Below are positions 17,028 to 24,602 of a stretch of 41,715 bases of DNA, in pieces. This stretch comes from Alphaproteobacteria bacterium HGW-Alphaproteobacteria-7 (GTDB lineage: Bacteria; Pseudomonadota; Alphaproteobacteria; Sphingomonadales; Sphingomonadaceae). The notes under the pieces are model-generated. The model searched no databases. It was not told the DNA's origin and was given only the letters and a program-made list of their open reading frames with translations. The stretch lies in contig PHEB01000025.1 in the NCBI GenBank assembly GCA_002842735.1, positions 1 to 41,715 of the forward strand, given 5' to 3'. The first letter of the stretch is position 1. Every line of letters begins with the position of its first letter. Made by a program: the position numbers and the translations under genes.

Positions 17028-17345
17028 TTGAGTCAATCGTGACGGCCACCCAGCCAGATAAAATCAACCGGCACGCCCTGCTGTCGAACGCCATACCGCT
17101 CGACTAGGCTGAGCAGGAGCGGCAGTTCGGCCTCAGCGCCTGACGCCTTCCGATCCAATCAAATCGATGTGAAGCCGGGTTTTTCTGGGCAGAGAAACCG
17201 GCGATATTCTTGGTGATGTTCCGAGCTTGGAGCGCGTCTCTGGCTTCAGTATGTAACTGAGGTGCTGTCAAAGCCCGCAGAACTGCGCCATTTTTGGGGC
17301 GCAGGGCGCCCGGGGGGCGAAACTATGTGTGATTGGACGACTGTT
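17028..17345. other. Degenerate stretch between recombinase scraps and tRNA-Leu
   Basis: No complete gene is visible. The minus strand holds an open segment from about 17155 down to a stop at 17033-17035 that ends LLLSLVERYGVRQQGVPV and a few more residues. It has protein-like character but I do not recognise it, and it is probably another gene tail. An imperfect hairpin lies at 17174-17202 (GCCGGGTTTTTCT against AGAGAAACCGGC). The last ~80 bases before the tRNA are very GC-rich and may act as the tRNA terminator. Confidence 0.4.
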
Positions 17346-17432
17346 TGGTGCGGTCGAGAAGACTCGAACTTCCACGGGCTTTCGCCCACAACGACCTCAA
17401 CGTTGCGCGTCTACCAGTTCCGCCACGACCGC
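17346..17432 (-). tRNA. tRNA-Leu(GAG)
   Basis: On the minus strand the molecule starts GCGGTCGTGGCGGAACTGG and closes with CGACCGC followed by ACCA, so the CCA end is encoded. The 7-bp acceptor stem GCGGTCG/CGACCGC is perfect. The anticodon stem CAACG/CGTTG encloses the loop TTGAGGT, giving anticodon GAG. A long variable arm (GGGCGAAAGCCC) marks it as a class II tRNA, as expected for leucine, and the T-loop GTTCGAGTC is present. Its 3' end faces the mobile-element graveyard at lower coordinates, the usual geometry for a tRNA that served as an integration site. Confidence 0.96.
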
Positions 17433-17516
17433 ACTCGGGTATGTCGGGGCAGCCAAGGTGCTGGCCCCGCGGTAGGAGCGGCCCACTAGCAAGGGGCTTC
17501 GCCCCGCGCAAGCCGC

Positions 17517-18470
17517 TTAATTGGGTGCCCAACCCAGATCGGCAACCGCTGCGCCGGGCGGGATATTGGCGATCGCCTCGGTCACGGTGACGGTTTCTCC
17601 CGGAGCCAGCTGGCGTTTGGCCGGAACCACCACCCAATCACCGACCTTGCGTTCGCGCGCGTCGCTGAACACCACCAGCAGGTTGGGCGCGGTCAATGTT
17701 TCGCGCGCGGTGTTGGTTATGGTGCCGCGCACCCGGAACATGGTCTCACCGTTCTCCAGCGTTTCAGGGCGCTGTTCGGCGGGTGGGAAATCGAGTTCAA
17801 GCCCCGGTTGGCCGATGCCGAAGGTCGGTTGGCTTAAGGGAAACCAGTCCGGCAGGCTGTAGTAATTGACCGCCGCGATCGTTCCGGTTGCCAGCACAGC
17901 AAAGATTGCCGCAGCAAAGGTCCACAATTTTAACGTGTTGCGCCGCCGGAGGAAAGGGGCGCGATACCCGAAGCGCGATTCCTCATCGGCATATTCTTCA
18001 TCTGCAAACGGGGGGTCAGTATCCGGTTCGGCATAGGCCTCACGTTGGTCAGGCGCGGCGGGTGGATCGGTGCGGGGGATCACCCGGCTTTCATCGCCAT
18101 CTGCCGTGTTCTGGCTAAGCCCGCGTCGCAACGCGCGCACCGCAATCGACGATTCGTCATAATCGGTGGTTGACGATGCGGGGGAATCCGATGTGCGCCA
18201 ATGGTTGATCGAAGGGCCATCGCGCGGCGATTCAGGCGCGGGCTGCGGCATCGCTGGCTCTGGCGCAGGGGTAGCGGGCGGCGGGGTGGGGGCAGCAGCG
18301 GCGCGGGGCGGTGCTGCCGCAGCGTCAACCGGGGATTCCAGATCGAGCACTTGCGGATCCTGAAACCAGCTATGCTTGCACTTGGCGCAGCGCACAGTCC
18401 GCCCGTCGCTGCCGATGGCAGCATCGGGCACCGCGTAGCGGGTGCCGCAGGCTGGGCAGGCGATGATCAT
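17517..18470 (-). CDS. MJ0042-type zinc-ribbon membrane protein
   Basis: A 317-residue protein. An N-terminal zinc ribbon has Cys5-x2-Cys8 and Cys28-x2-Cys31 (CPACGTRY ... VRCAKCKHSW), the MJ0042 pattern. A long Pro/Ala-rich acidic linker follows (about 45-165), then one membrane helix near 177-200 (LWTFAAAIFAVLATGTIAAV), and a C-terminal periplasmic domain of about 95 residues with beta character (ETMFRVRGTITNTARE ... LVVFSDA). This layout is common in alphaproteobacteria beside ftsE. The zinc ribbon would sit in the cytoplasm. No function is established that I know of. It is divergent from ftsE with about 166 bases between starts. Confidence 0.85.
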   Translation of the reverse strand: MIIACPACGTRYAVPDAAIGSDGRTVRCAKCKHSWFQDPQVLDLESPVDAAAAPPRAAAAPTPPPATPAPEPAMPQPAPESPRDGPSINHWRTSDSPASSTTDYDESSIAVRALRRGLSQNTADGDESRVIPRTDPPAAPDQREAYAEPDTDPPFADEEYADEESRFGYRAPFLRRRNTLKLWTFAAAIFAVLATGTIAAVNYYSLPDWFPLSQPTFGIGQPGLELDFPPAEQRPETLENGETMFRVRGTITNTARETLTAPNLLVVFSDARERKVGDWVVVPAKRQLAPGETVTVTEAIANIPPGAAVADLGWAPN

Positions 18471-18636
18471 CTCTTGAATTGCAATAGCCTTCGTTCATCC
18501 GCGCACAAGGGCAAGCACCCCCGTGCAGGCGATTTCAGCGGGTTTTTCCACATCGTGAGCGATTTTTTGGCACTCTTTGTTACAAGCGTGCGATGTTCGC
18601 CTTCCCCCGGCCTTGCCGCGCTGATAGGTGCGCGCA

Positions 18637-19374
18637 ATGAATGATCGCCTTGCCGGACACGTGAAATTTGACAATGTCGGCCTGCGTTACGGCACCGATC
18701 CCGAAGTGCTGAGCAACCTGTCCTTCACGCTTTACCCCGGCAGCTTCTATTTCCTGACCGGCGCGAGCGGGGCGGGTAAGACCAGTTTGTTGAAACTGCT
18801 TTATCTCGCGCAGCGGCCATCGCGCGGAGCGATCCGGATGTTCGGGCAGGATCTGATCACCATGCCGCGCGAACGCCTGCCCGATCTGCGGCGGCGGCTG
18901 GGGGTGGTGTTCCAGAATTTCCGGCTGGTGCCGCACCTCACCGCTTTCGACAATGTTGCTTTGCCGTTGCGGCTGGCAGGCGCGGATGAAAAGCGGGTGG
19001 TGAAGGCGGTTGCGGAGATGCTCGACTGGGTCGGGCTCACCCACCGCGCCCATGCGATCCCGGCGACCCTTTCGGGTGGGGAGCAGCAGCGCGTGGCCAT
19101 TGCCCGCGCCGTGATCGCGCGCCCGCAGATGCTGATCGCGGACGAGCCGACCGGCAACGTCGATCCCGAAATGGCGCTGAAACTGCTGCGCCTGTTCGAA
19201 GCCTTGAACAACCGCGTGGGGACGACGGTGGTGGTGGCGACCCACGATGTCCACCTGCTCAAGAAAGTGCCCGATTCGCTGATCATGCGGCTGAACAAGG
19301 GGCAGTTGTCCGATCCGACCGGCGCGCTGCGTTATCCCCCTCGCCCATCTGTCGCGGGGGAGAGCGGGGCATGA
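18637..19374 (+). CDS. ftsE: Cell-division ATP-binding protein FtsE
   Basis: A 245-residue ABC ATPase that pairs with FtsX to control peptidoglycan hydrolases at the division septum. Walker A GASGAGKTS is near 42-50, the Q-loop is in VVFQNFRLVPHLTAFDNV, the signature LSGGEQQRVAIARA near 141, Walker B MLIADEPTGNVDP near 165 and the H-loop at VVATHD. ATG 18637 is taken as start; a GTG nine bases earlier (18628) is also possible. It overlaps ftsX by four bases (ATGA). The C-terminus is slightly extended past the ABC core (SDPTGALRYPPRPS). Confidence 0.94.
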   Translation: MNDRLAGHVKFDNVGLRYGTDPEVLSNLSFTLYPGSFYFLTGASGAGKTSLLKLLYLAQRPSRGAIRMFGQDLITMPRERLPDLRRRLGVVFQNFRLVPHLTAFDNVALPLRLAGADEKRVVKAVAEMLDWVGLTHRAHAIPATLSGGEQQRVAIARAVIARPQMLIADEPTGNVDPEMALKLLRLFEALNNRVGTTVVVATHDVHLLKKVPDSLIMRLNKGQLSDPTGALRYPPRPSVAGESGA

Positions 19375-20321
19375 ACACGCCGCCGTCGCCTCTGTCGGAT
19401 GCGCCCGAAACGGATAGCGCCGCCGATGTGGTCGCCCCTGCGCGCAATCGGGCAGCGGCGCGGCTGCTGCCCGCCACCCGCTTTGCCGGGCCGATCCCGT
19501 GGGTCATCGCTATCCTGATCGCGCTGGTGGTGATTGCGGCGGCGGGCGGGCTGGCGCTGAAGAACCTGGCGACCAGCGCCAGCGCCGATCTGTCGGCGGC
19601 GGTGACGGTGCAGGTGATCGAACCCAACCCCGATTTGCGCGCGGCGCGCGGCGCTGATGCGGTGCGGGTGTTGACCGCACTGGACGGGGTGCGCGCGGTG
19701 CGACTGGTGCCCGAGGCAGAATTGGTCGCCCTGCTCGAACCCTGGTTGGGCGAAGGCGCGGCGAGCGGCGATGTGCCGATCCCGGCGCTGATCGACGTCG
19801 AAATGTCGCGCAGCGCGGCCCCGGATGATATCGCCCGGATCGCGGCGGCGCTTGAACAAACGGTTCCCGGCGCGCGGGTCGATGCCCAATCGGACTGGCT
19901 GCAACCGGTCTATCGCGCGCTGTCGGCGCTGCAATGGCTGGCGCTGGGGCTGATCGCGCTGGTGGCGCTGGCGACCGCGGCTGCGGTGTGGCTGGCGGCG
20001 CGCAATGCCTTTGCCGGGGCGCGCGACACGGTTGAGATCATTCACCTGCTCGGCGCGACCGATCGTCAGATTTCCGCCGTGTTCCTGCGCACCGTGCTGC
20101 GCGAAGCCGCTTTCGGAGCGGTGGTGGGCGCGGGTCTGGGCGTGGCGGCGGTGCTGCTGCTGGGGCAGCAATTCGCCGCGCTGGATAGCGGTTTGACCAG
20201 CGGCGGCGGATTTGGCCTTGCTGAGTGGTTGGTGATCGCTGCCGTTCCGCTTGCCGGAGTGCTGATTGCGTTGCTGACGGCGCGGATCACCATTGCGCTT
20301 GCCCTCAAGGACATGCTCTAG
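19371..20321 (+). CDS. ftsX: Cell-division permease-like protein FtsX
   Basis: A 316-residue membrane protein. A cytoplasmic N-terminal tail is followed by TM1 (about 44-65, WVIAILIALVVIAAAGGLAL), a periplasmic domain of about 115 residues, TM2 near 190-213 (LALGLIALVALATAAAVWLA), then two more helices near 240-262 and 282-305. This is the 4-TM type VII ABC layout of FtsX. The ATGA overlap with ftsE supports the pairing. The segment NAFAGARDTVEIIHLLGATDRQI is the conserved cytoplasmic coupling region. It transmits FtsE ATP hydrolysis to periplasmic amidase regulators. Confidence 0.93.
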   Translation: MNTPPSPLSDAPETDSAADVVAPARNRAAARLLPATRFAGPIPWVIAILIALVVIAAAGGLALKNLATSASADLSAAVTVQVIEPNPDLRAARGADAVRVLTALDGVRAVRLVPEAELVALLEPWLGEGAASGDVPIPALIDVEMSRSAAPDDIARIAAALEQTVPGARVDAQSDWLQPVYRALSALQWLALGLIALVALATAAAVWLAARNAFAGARDTVEIIHLLGATDRQISAVFLRTVLREAAFGAVVGAGLGVAAVLLLGQQFAALDSGLTSGGGFGLAEWLVIAAVPLAGVLIALLTARITIALALKDML

Positions 20322-20329
20322 GGGCAGGC

Positions 20330-20860
20330 ATGATCCGGCGCGGTGTTTCTTTGGTGTTTCTGGTCTGGGTGATCGGCTTCCTGTGGTTCGTCGTGACGCT
20401 CCCGGAGGAGGCATCCGACGTGACAACCGACGCGGTGATCGTGCCGACCGGCGGGGCCGGGCGGATCGCGCGCGGGCTGGAGGTGCTGGATCAGGGGTTG
20501 GCCGCCAAAATGCTGGTCAGCGGGGTCGATTCCGAAGTGCGCCCCGGCGAATTCGCGGCCGAGTTCGGGGTTGCGCCGGAACAGATGGAATGCTGCGTCA
20601 CGCTGGGCTTTGCAGCGGTGGATACCCGTTCCAATGCGGCGGAAACTGCCAAGTGGGTGGCGCAGAACGAAGTCACCTCGATAAGGCTGGTGACGACCGA
20701 TTGGCATATGCGCCGCGCCGCGGGTGAGGTTGAACGGACGCTGCCCGGCCATGTCACCGTGATTCGCGATGCCGTGCCTTCGCAACCGGATTTCGGCACA
20801 TTGTTTCTGGAATATCACAAACTGATCGCCAGCCGGGCGGCGGGGCTTGCCGAGTTATGA
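20330..20860 (+). CDS. YdcF-like (DUF218) envelope protein
   Basis: A 176-residue protein with an N-terminal signal anchor (VSLVFLVWVIGFLWFVVTL) and a DUF218/YdcF core: DAVIVPTGGAGRIARGLEVL, MLVSGVD, TRSNAAETAKWV and RLVTTDWHMRRA. This family includes SanA/ElyC-like proteins tied to envelope integrity; the catalytic role, if any, is unknown. ATG 20330 follows a GGGGCAGG Shine-Dalgarno and lies eight bases after ftsX, with the next gene overlapping its stop (ATGA), so it is in the ftsEX-plsC operon. Confidence 0.87.
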   Translation: MIRRGVSLVFLVWVIGFLWFVVTLPEEASDVTTDAVIVPTGGAGRIARGLEVLDQGLAAKMLVSGVDSEVRPGEFAAEFGVAPEQMECCVTLGFAAVDTRSNAAETAKWVAQNEVTSIRLVTTDWHMRRAAGEVERTLPGHVTVIRDAVPSQPDFGTLFLEYHKLIASRAAGLAEL

Positions 20861-21549
20861 CCTTCCTCCTCGCCGCGCTGCGCAGCCTGGCGTTCTATGT
20901 GCTGTTTTATGGCGGCAGCGTGTTTCTGGTGAGCGCATCGGTGATCGCGATTATCGCGCGCAAGGCGTGGCTGCGCCCGGTTGTGGCCAAGTGGGGCGGT
21001 TGGCACTTGTGGTGTGTGGAACACGTGCTCGGCATCGAAGTGGTGATCGACGGCGAAATCCCCGACATGCCGGTGCTGATCGCGGTCAAGCATGAAAGTT
21101 TCTTCGAAGCGATTGATACCCCGCGCCTGTTCACGCACCCGGCGGTGTTCGCCAAGCAGGAATTGTTCAGCATCCCGGGTTGGGGCTATTCCGCGCTGAC
21201 CTATGGGTTGATCCCGGTGGCGCGCGACAAGGGGGCGAAGACTTTGCGCGAAATGCTCGCCGTGGCAAAACAGCGCGTGGCAGAAGGGCGTCCGCTGGTG
21301 ATATTCCCCGAAGGCACACGCGTGGCGCAAGGCACGCGGCCGGGGTTGCAGGCGGGGTTTGCCGGGCTTTACAAACTGCTGCGCCTGCCGGTGGTGCCGA
21401 TCGCGGTGGATAGCGGGCGCGCCTATCACCACGTGGTGAAGCGTCCGGGGCGGATCACCTACAAGGTCGGCGAGACAATCCCCGCGGGCCTCCCGCGCGA
21501 TGAGGTCGAGGCGCGGGTGCATGACGCGATCAACGCGCTGAACGGGTGA
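20857..21549 (+). CDS. plsC: 1-acyl-sn-glycerol-3-phosphate acyltransferase (PlsC family)
   Basis: A 230-residue membrane acyltransferase that would convert lysophosphatidic acid to phosphatidic acid in phospholipid synthesis. An N-terminal membrane helix (about 10-35) is followed by the catalytic block KHESFFEAI (His79-x4-Glu84, the HX4E form rather than HX4D), then VARDKGAKTLREML, the substrate-binding FPEGTR at 150-155, and LPVVPIAVDSG. The HX4E variant (HQSxxE) also occurs in other alphaproteobacterial PlsC proteins, so it need not mean inactivity. It overlaps the YdcF-like gene by four bases and ends the ftsEX operon. Confidence 0.9.
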   Translation: MTFLLAALRSLAFYVLFYGGSVFLVSASVIAIIARKAWLRPVVAKWGGWHLWCVEHVLGIEVVIDGEIPDMPVLIAVKHESFFEAIDTPRLFTHPAVFAKQELFSIPGWGYSALTYGLIPVARDKGAKTLREMLAVAKQRVAEGRPLVIFPEGTRVAQGTRPGLQAGFAGLYKLLRLPVVPIAVDSGRAYHHVVKRPGRITYKVGETIPAGLPRDEVEARVHDAINALNG

Positions 21550-21678
21550 AGTTCAGTCGTTCTATGTCCGCTATCGGGAGAGAACGGCGGCGGCGCTGAT
21601 GGGGGGAAGTGGGTGGTTAGGCGAATGGCGGCTGTGCCATGTTTGGTACTGCACGCGAAAGGCCGTTCCCGGTTCGAA

Positions 21679-22563
21679 TTATGCGGTTTTCAGGGTCACG
21701 ATCTGGATTAACCAATCACGCACTGTCACCAACCGCAGCGGAAGGTGCTTGCGACTTGGATAGAGGATCGTGATCTCCGACCCGGATGGGGGGTGGTTCG
21801 GCAGCACCTCACGCAATCTCCCGGACTTCAAGTGCGCTGCAACATCATAGCGCGGCAGCGAGATGATGCCGAAACCAGCCAGACCGGCACGGACATAACC
21901 TTCGGTCGAATCGACAACGAGGCTGACGGGAAGAGATGTGTCCGTATCGCCGACAGTCAGCACTACCCGCCCTGACGGGTCAGGCTGCCTATAGGCCACG
22001 GCGATGTGGCGCTCCAGGTCGGCAACAGTCTTTGGCGCGCCATACCGTTCGAGGTAGGCGGGAGCTGCGCAGTTGATGAAATCAAGCTTGGCTATCGTGC
22101 GACATACGAGGCTGGAATTTTTCAATTCCCCGACCCTTAAGGCCAAGTCCAGACCTTCCGAGACAAGGTCAAGGAACTCATCCGAAATCCGCAAATCCAG
22201 CAGCAGACCTGGGTGATGTTGGATGAGGTCGGGCAACGCCGGGATGACAATTTTATGGGCGATTCGACCGGGCAGGCTAAGGCGCACGCGCCCGGATGTC
22301 GCCTGACCACCCTTGAACATGGTTTCTAGACTGTTTGCTTCGTCGATAAGAGCTCGGGCACGCTCGGCCAATCGAATGCCTTCATCGGTTGCAGTGACCA
22401 CGCGTGTGGTGCGGTGGAGGAGGCGCGCGCCGACCCGATCTTCGAGGCCCGCGATCGTCGTCGATAGGGTCGAACGCGGCATCCCAAGTATTTCAGCGGC
22501 TTGGGTGAAGCCGCCCGTGTCCATCACCGCCACCAGGGCGCGATATTCTCGAAGCCTGTCCAT
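21679..22563 (-). CDS. LysR-family transcription regulator
   Basis: A 294-residue LysR-type regulator. The N-terminal winged helix-turn-helix covers about 2-60 (DRLREYRALVAVMDTGGFTQ, AAEILGMPRSTLSTTIAGLE). An effector-binding periplasmic-binding-protein fold covers about 90-290 (RVRLSLPGRIAHKIVIPALP ... LDLALRVGELKNSSLVCR). It is divergent from the SDR gene at 22667 with 103 bases between starts, the standard arrangement for a LysR protein that controls its neighbour. The effector is unknown. Its residue pattern is that of the DsdC/CrgA-like large subgroup common in proteobacteria. Confidence 0.93.
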   Translation of the reverse strand: MDRLREYRALVAVMDTGGFTQAAEILGMPRSTLSTTIAGLEDRVGARLLHRTTRVVTATDEGIRLAERARALIDEANSLETMFKGGQATSGRVRLSLPGRIAHKIVIPALPDLIQHHPGLLLDLRISDEFLDLVSEGLDLALRVGELKNSSLVCRTIAKLDFINCAAPAYLERYGAPKTVADLERHIAVAYRQPDPSGRVVLTVGDTDTSLPVSLVVDSTEGYVRAGLAGFGIISLPRYDVAAHLKSGRLREVLPNHPPSGSEITILYPSRKHLPLRLVTVRDWLIQIVTLKTA

Positions 22564-22666
22564 TTGGATACATTGTTCGTGATTTTCGACCAGTCAATTC
22601 AATTATTCCACCATTATCTGCCGCAGCGCTCTCTCTAGGTTGTGAACATCAACGAAGGAGCCTTTC
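22564..22666. promoter_or_regulatory. Divergent promoter region of LysR gene and SDR gene
   Basis: This 103-base spacer is much richer in A+T than its flanks around 22575-22620. It should hold the operator for the LysR protein and both promoters, by analogy with other LysR pairs. The SDR gene has a clear GAAGGAG ribosome-binding site at 22653-22659. On the minus strand TTGACT (22589-22594) is a plausible -35. I could not pick a unique T-N11-A LysR box with confidence. Confidence 0.45.
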
Positions 22667-23440
22667 ATGACGAGCCATATTATTGCCGGAAAAACCGTGC
22701 TGATTGCGGGCGGTGCGAAGAATCTCGGCGGATTGATCGCTCGTGAGTTGGCTGATGCCGGCGCGAAGGCGATCGCAATCCACTACAACAGCGAAGCAAC
22801 CCGCGTGGCTGCGGAAGAAACCGCGAACGCCGTTCGCGCCAAGGGTGCGCAGGCCGCAATATTTCAGGCCGATCTCACTTCGGCTGCGGCCAACGAGAAG
22901 CTGTTTGCCGATGCCGAAAAGGCTCTTGGCAAGATCGACATTGCGATCAACACGGTCGGCAAGGTGCTGAAAAAGACGATGATCGAAACGTCGGAGGCCG
23001 AATACGACGACATGGCCGCAATCAATTCGAAGTCGGCTTTTTTCTTCCTCAAGGAAGCGGGTAGGAACCTTAACGACAATGGCAAGATCGTGACGATCGT
23101 CACTTCGCTGCTCGGCGCTTTCACCCCGTTCTATGCGACCTATGAAGGCATGAAGGCGCCCGTCGAACACTTCACCCGGGCAGCTTCGAAGGAGTTCGGA
23201 GCGCGCGGCATCTCGGTCAACGCCATCGGCCCCGGCCCGATGGATACGCCGTTCTTCTACGGCGAGGAAAGCGATGAAGCTCAAGCCTATCACAAGAGCG
23301 CGGCATCGCTTTCGAGCTTCTCGAAAACCGGGCTGACCGACATTGAAGATATCGTGCCCTGGATCAAATTGCTCGTCAGTGACGGATGGTGGATGAGCGG
23401 CCAGACAATTCTCGTGAACGGTGGCTATACGACCAAGTAG
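22667..23440 (+). CDS. Short-chain dehydrogenase/reductase (SDR)
   Basis: A 257-residue classical SDR oxidoreductase. The nucleotide-binding glycine motif is a variant, AGGAKNLGG (14-22), instead of TGxxxGIG. The NAG equivalent reads NTVGKV, the catalytic set is Ser147 in VTSLLG plus Tyr159-x3-Lys163 (YEGMK), and the cofactor loop SVNAIGPGPMDTPFF follows. It ends with the usual SGQTILVNGGY. Substrate is not predictable. Its expression is probably governed by the divergent LysR gene. Its G+C looks somewhat lower than that of the ftsEX and tyrC blocks on either side, so the pair may have been acquired together. Confidence 0.9.
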   Translation: MTSHIIAGKTVLIAGGAKNLGGLIARELADAGAKAIAIHYNSEATRVAAEETANAVRAKGAQAAIFQADLTSAAANEKLFADAEKALGKIDIAINTVGKVLKKTMIETSEAEYDDMAAINSKSAFFFLKEAGRNLNDNGKIVTIVTSLLGAFTPFYATYEGMKAPVEHFTRAASKEFGARGISVNAIGPGPMDTPFFYGEESDEAQAYHKSAASLSSFSKTGLTDIEDIVPWIKLLVSDGWWMSGQTILVNGGYTTK

Positions 23441-23677
23441 CTGACCGCACCAAAGGACGCGCCGGCGAGAGGGGCTCGCCAAGCCGACCTGCTTTCCTAC
23501 TCTGGCGCGACCTGTCAGCGTGGCCTGCATGAATCGTCCGAAATCCGCCTTCGCCATCCCGCAAGACCGCCCTGTGGCGGCCTGCGCGGGGCGACGGATT
23601 TTTCTGTTTCTGGACAGTGTAACATGTGTCTCCAACAGGCGGGCCGGAAGGAGGCGCAGGAATGAGGGAGCGGGCGT

Positions 23678-23708
23678 CTATTCCCCGTGCCCCCTATTCC
23701 CCGTGCCC
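23678..23708. repeat. 16-bp tandem duplication at the tyrC stop codon
   Basis: The sequence CTATTCCCCGTGCCC occurs at 23678-23692 and again at 23694-23708, a period of 16 bases. The second copy contains the tyrC stop codon (minus strand TAG) and its last codons; the first lies just outside the gene. It looks like a simple local duplication (slippage) with no effect on the protein. Confidence 0.8.
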
Positions 23709-24602
23709 ACGTCCGAAATCGGGCCGCTCATCATCCTGCCCCTGCTCGATCACCTGCCGCCGGATCGCGCGGGTGCGGGTGAACAGGTCGAACAGCGTCT
23801 CCCCGTCGCCTGATCGGATCGCGCGTTGCAGCGCGGTGAGGTCTTCGGAAAAGCGCCCCAGCATCTCCAGCACCGCGCCGCGATTGGTCAGGAACACATC
23901 GCGCCACATCACCGGATCGGACGCGGCGATGCGGGTGAAATCGCGGAAGCCCCCGGCGGAATACTTGATCACCTCGCTTTGGGTGACGTCCTCCAGATCG
24001 CTCGCCGTGCCGACAATCGTATAGGCGATCAGGTGCGGGATGTGGCTGGTCACGGCAAGCACCAGATCGTGGTGGGCCGCGTCCATAAGTTCGACCTTCG
24101 AGCCGAGCGCCGTCCAGAAATCCGAAAGCGCCGCCAGCGCCGCCGGGTCGACACCATCGGGCGGGGTGATGATGCACCAACGGCCCGCGAACAGCGTGGC
24201 AAAGCCCGCCTCGGGCCCGCTCTGTTCGGTGCCAGCGACGGGGTGCGCAGGGATGATGCAGGCGCCGGGAAGTGCGGCGGAGAGCGCGTCTGCCACGGCC
24301 TCCTTGGACGATCCGACATCGCTGATGATCGCGTGGGGGGAAAGGCCGGGGGCAAGCTCACGCGCCGCATCGCCCATCGCGCCAACGGGCACGCAGAGGA
24401 TGACAAGATCGGCGCTGGCAACGGCCTCAGCGGCGGTATCGCATACCCGGCCCACCAGCCCGCGCTCCGCCGCCTTGGCGCGCACCTGCGGGTCGCGGTC
24501 CCAGCCGGTGGTGGTGATGCCCAGCCCGCGCGCCTGCACGGCGAGCCCGATCGAACCGCCGAGCAGGCCCAGCCCGATGATCGCGGCGCGCTCGATCGTC
24601 AC
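23694..24602 (-). CDS. tyrC: Prephenate/arogenate (cyclohexadienyl) dehydrogenase
   Basis: A 302-residue TyrA-type enzyme for tyrosine synthesis that oxidatively decarboxylates prephenate or arogenate with NAD(P). The N-terminal Rossmann motif AAIIGLGLLGGSIGLA gives GxGxxGG, followed by ADLVILCVPVGAMGD, ISDVGSSKEAV and the active-site stretch HPVAGTEQSGP. The helical C-terminal domain carries the conserved SHIPHLIAYTIV and SAGGFRDFTRIAASDPVMW blocks. GTG 24602 is chosen because it overlaps the hisC stop as GTGA; another GTG at 24617 is possible. There is no fused chorismate mutase or ACT domain. It follows hisC in one operon, a common pairing since HisC-like transaminases can also serve tyrosine/phenylalanine synthesis. 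Confidence 0.92.
   Translation of the reverse strand: MTIERAAIIGLGLLGGSIGLAVQARGLGITTTGWDRDPQVRAKAAERGLVGRVCDTAAEAVASADLVILCVPVGAMGDAARELAPGLSPHAIISDVGSSKEAVADALSAALPGACIIPAHPVAGTEQSGPEAGFATLFAGRWCIITPPDGVDPAALAALSDFWTALGSKVELMDAAHHDLVLAVTSHIPHLIAYTIVGTASDLEDVTQSEVIKYSAGGFRDFTRIAASDPVMWRDVFLTNRGAVLEMLGRFSEDLTALQRAIRSGDGETLFDLFTRTRAIRRQVIEQGQDDERPDFGRGHGE

Noticed and set aside
17493..17505. GGGGC-TTC-GCCCC hairpin as terminator of the zinc-ribbon gene
   Set aside because: Only five base pairs and no T-run on either strand; GC-rich spacers give such hairpins by chance.
23440..23693. Small gene starting at the ATG near 23662 with GGAGG upstream
   Set aside because: It has a good ribosome-binding site but its frame immediately enters low-complexity Pro/Ser/Arg codons antisense to tyrC, so it is more likely a remnant start than a gene.
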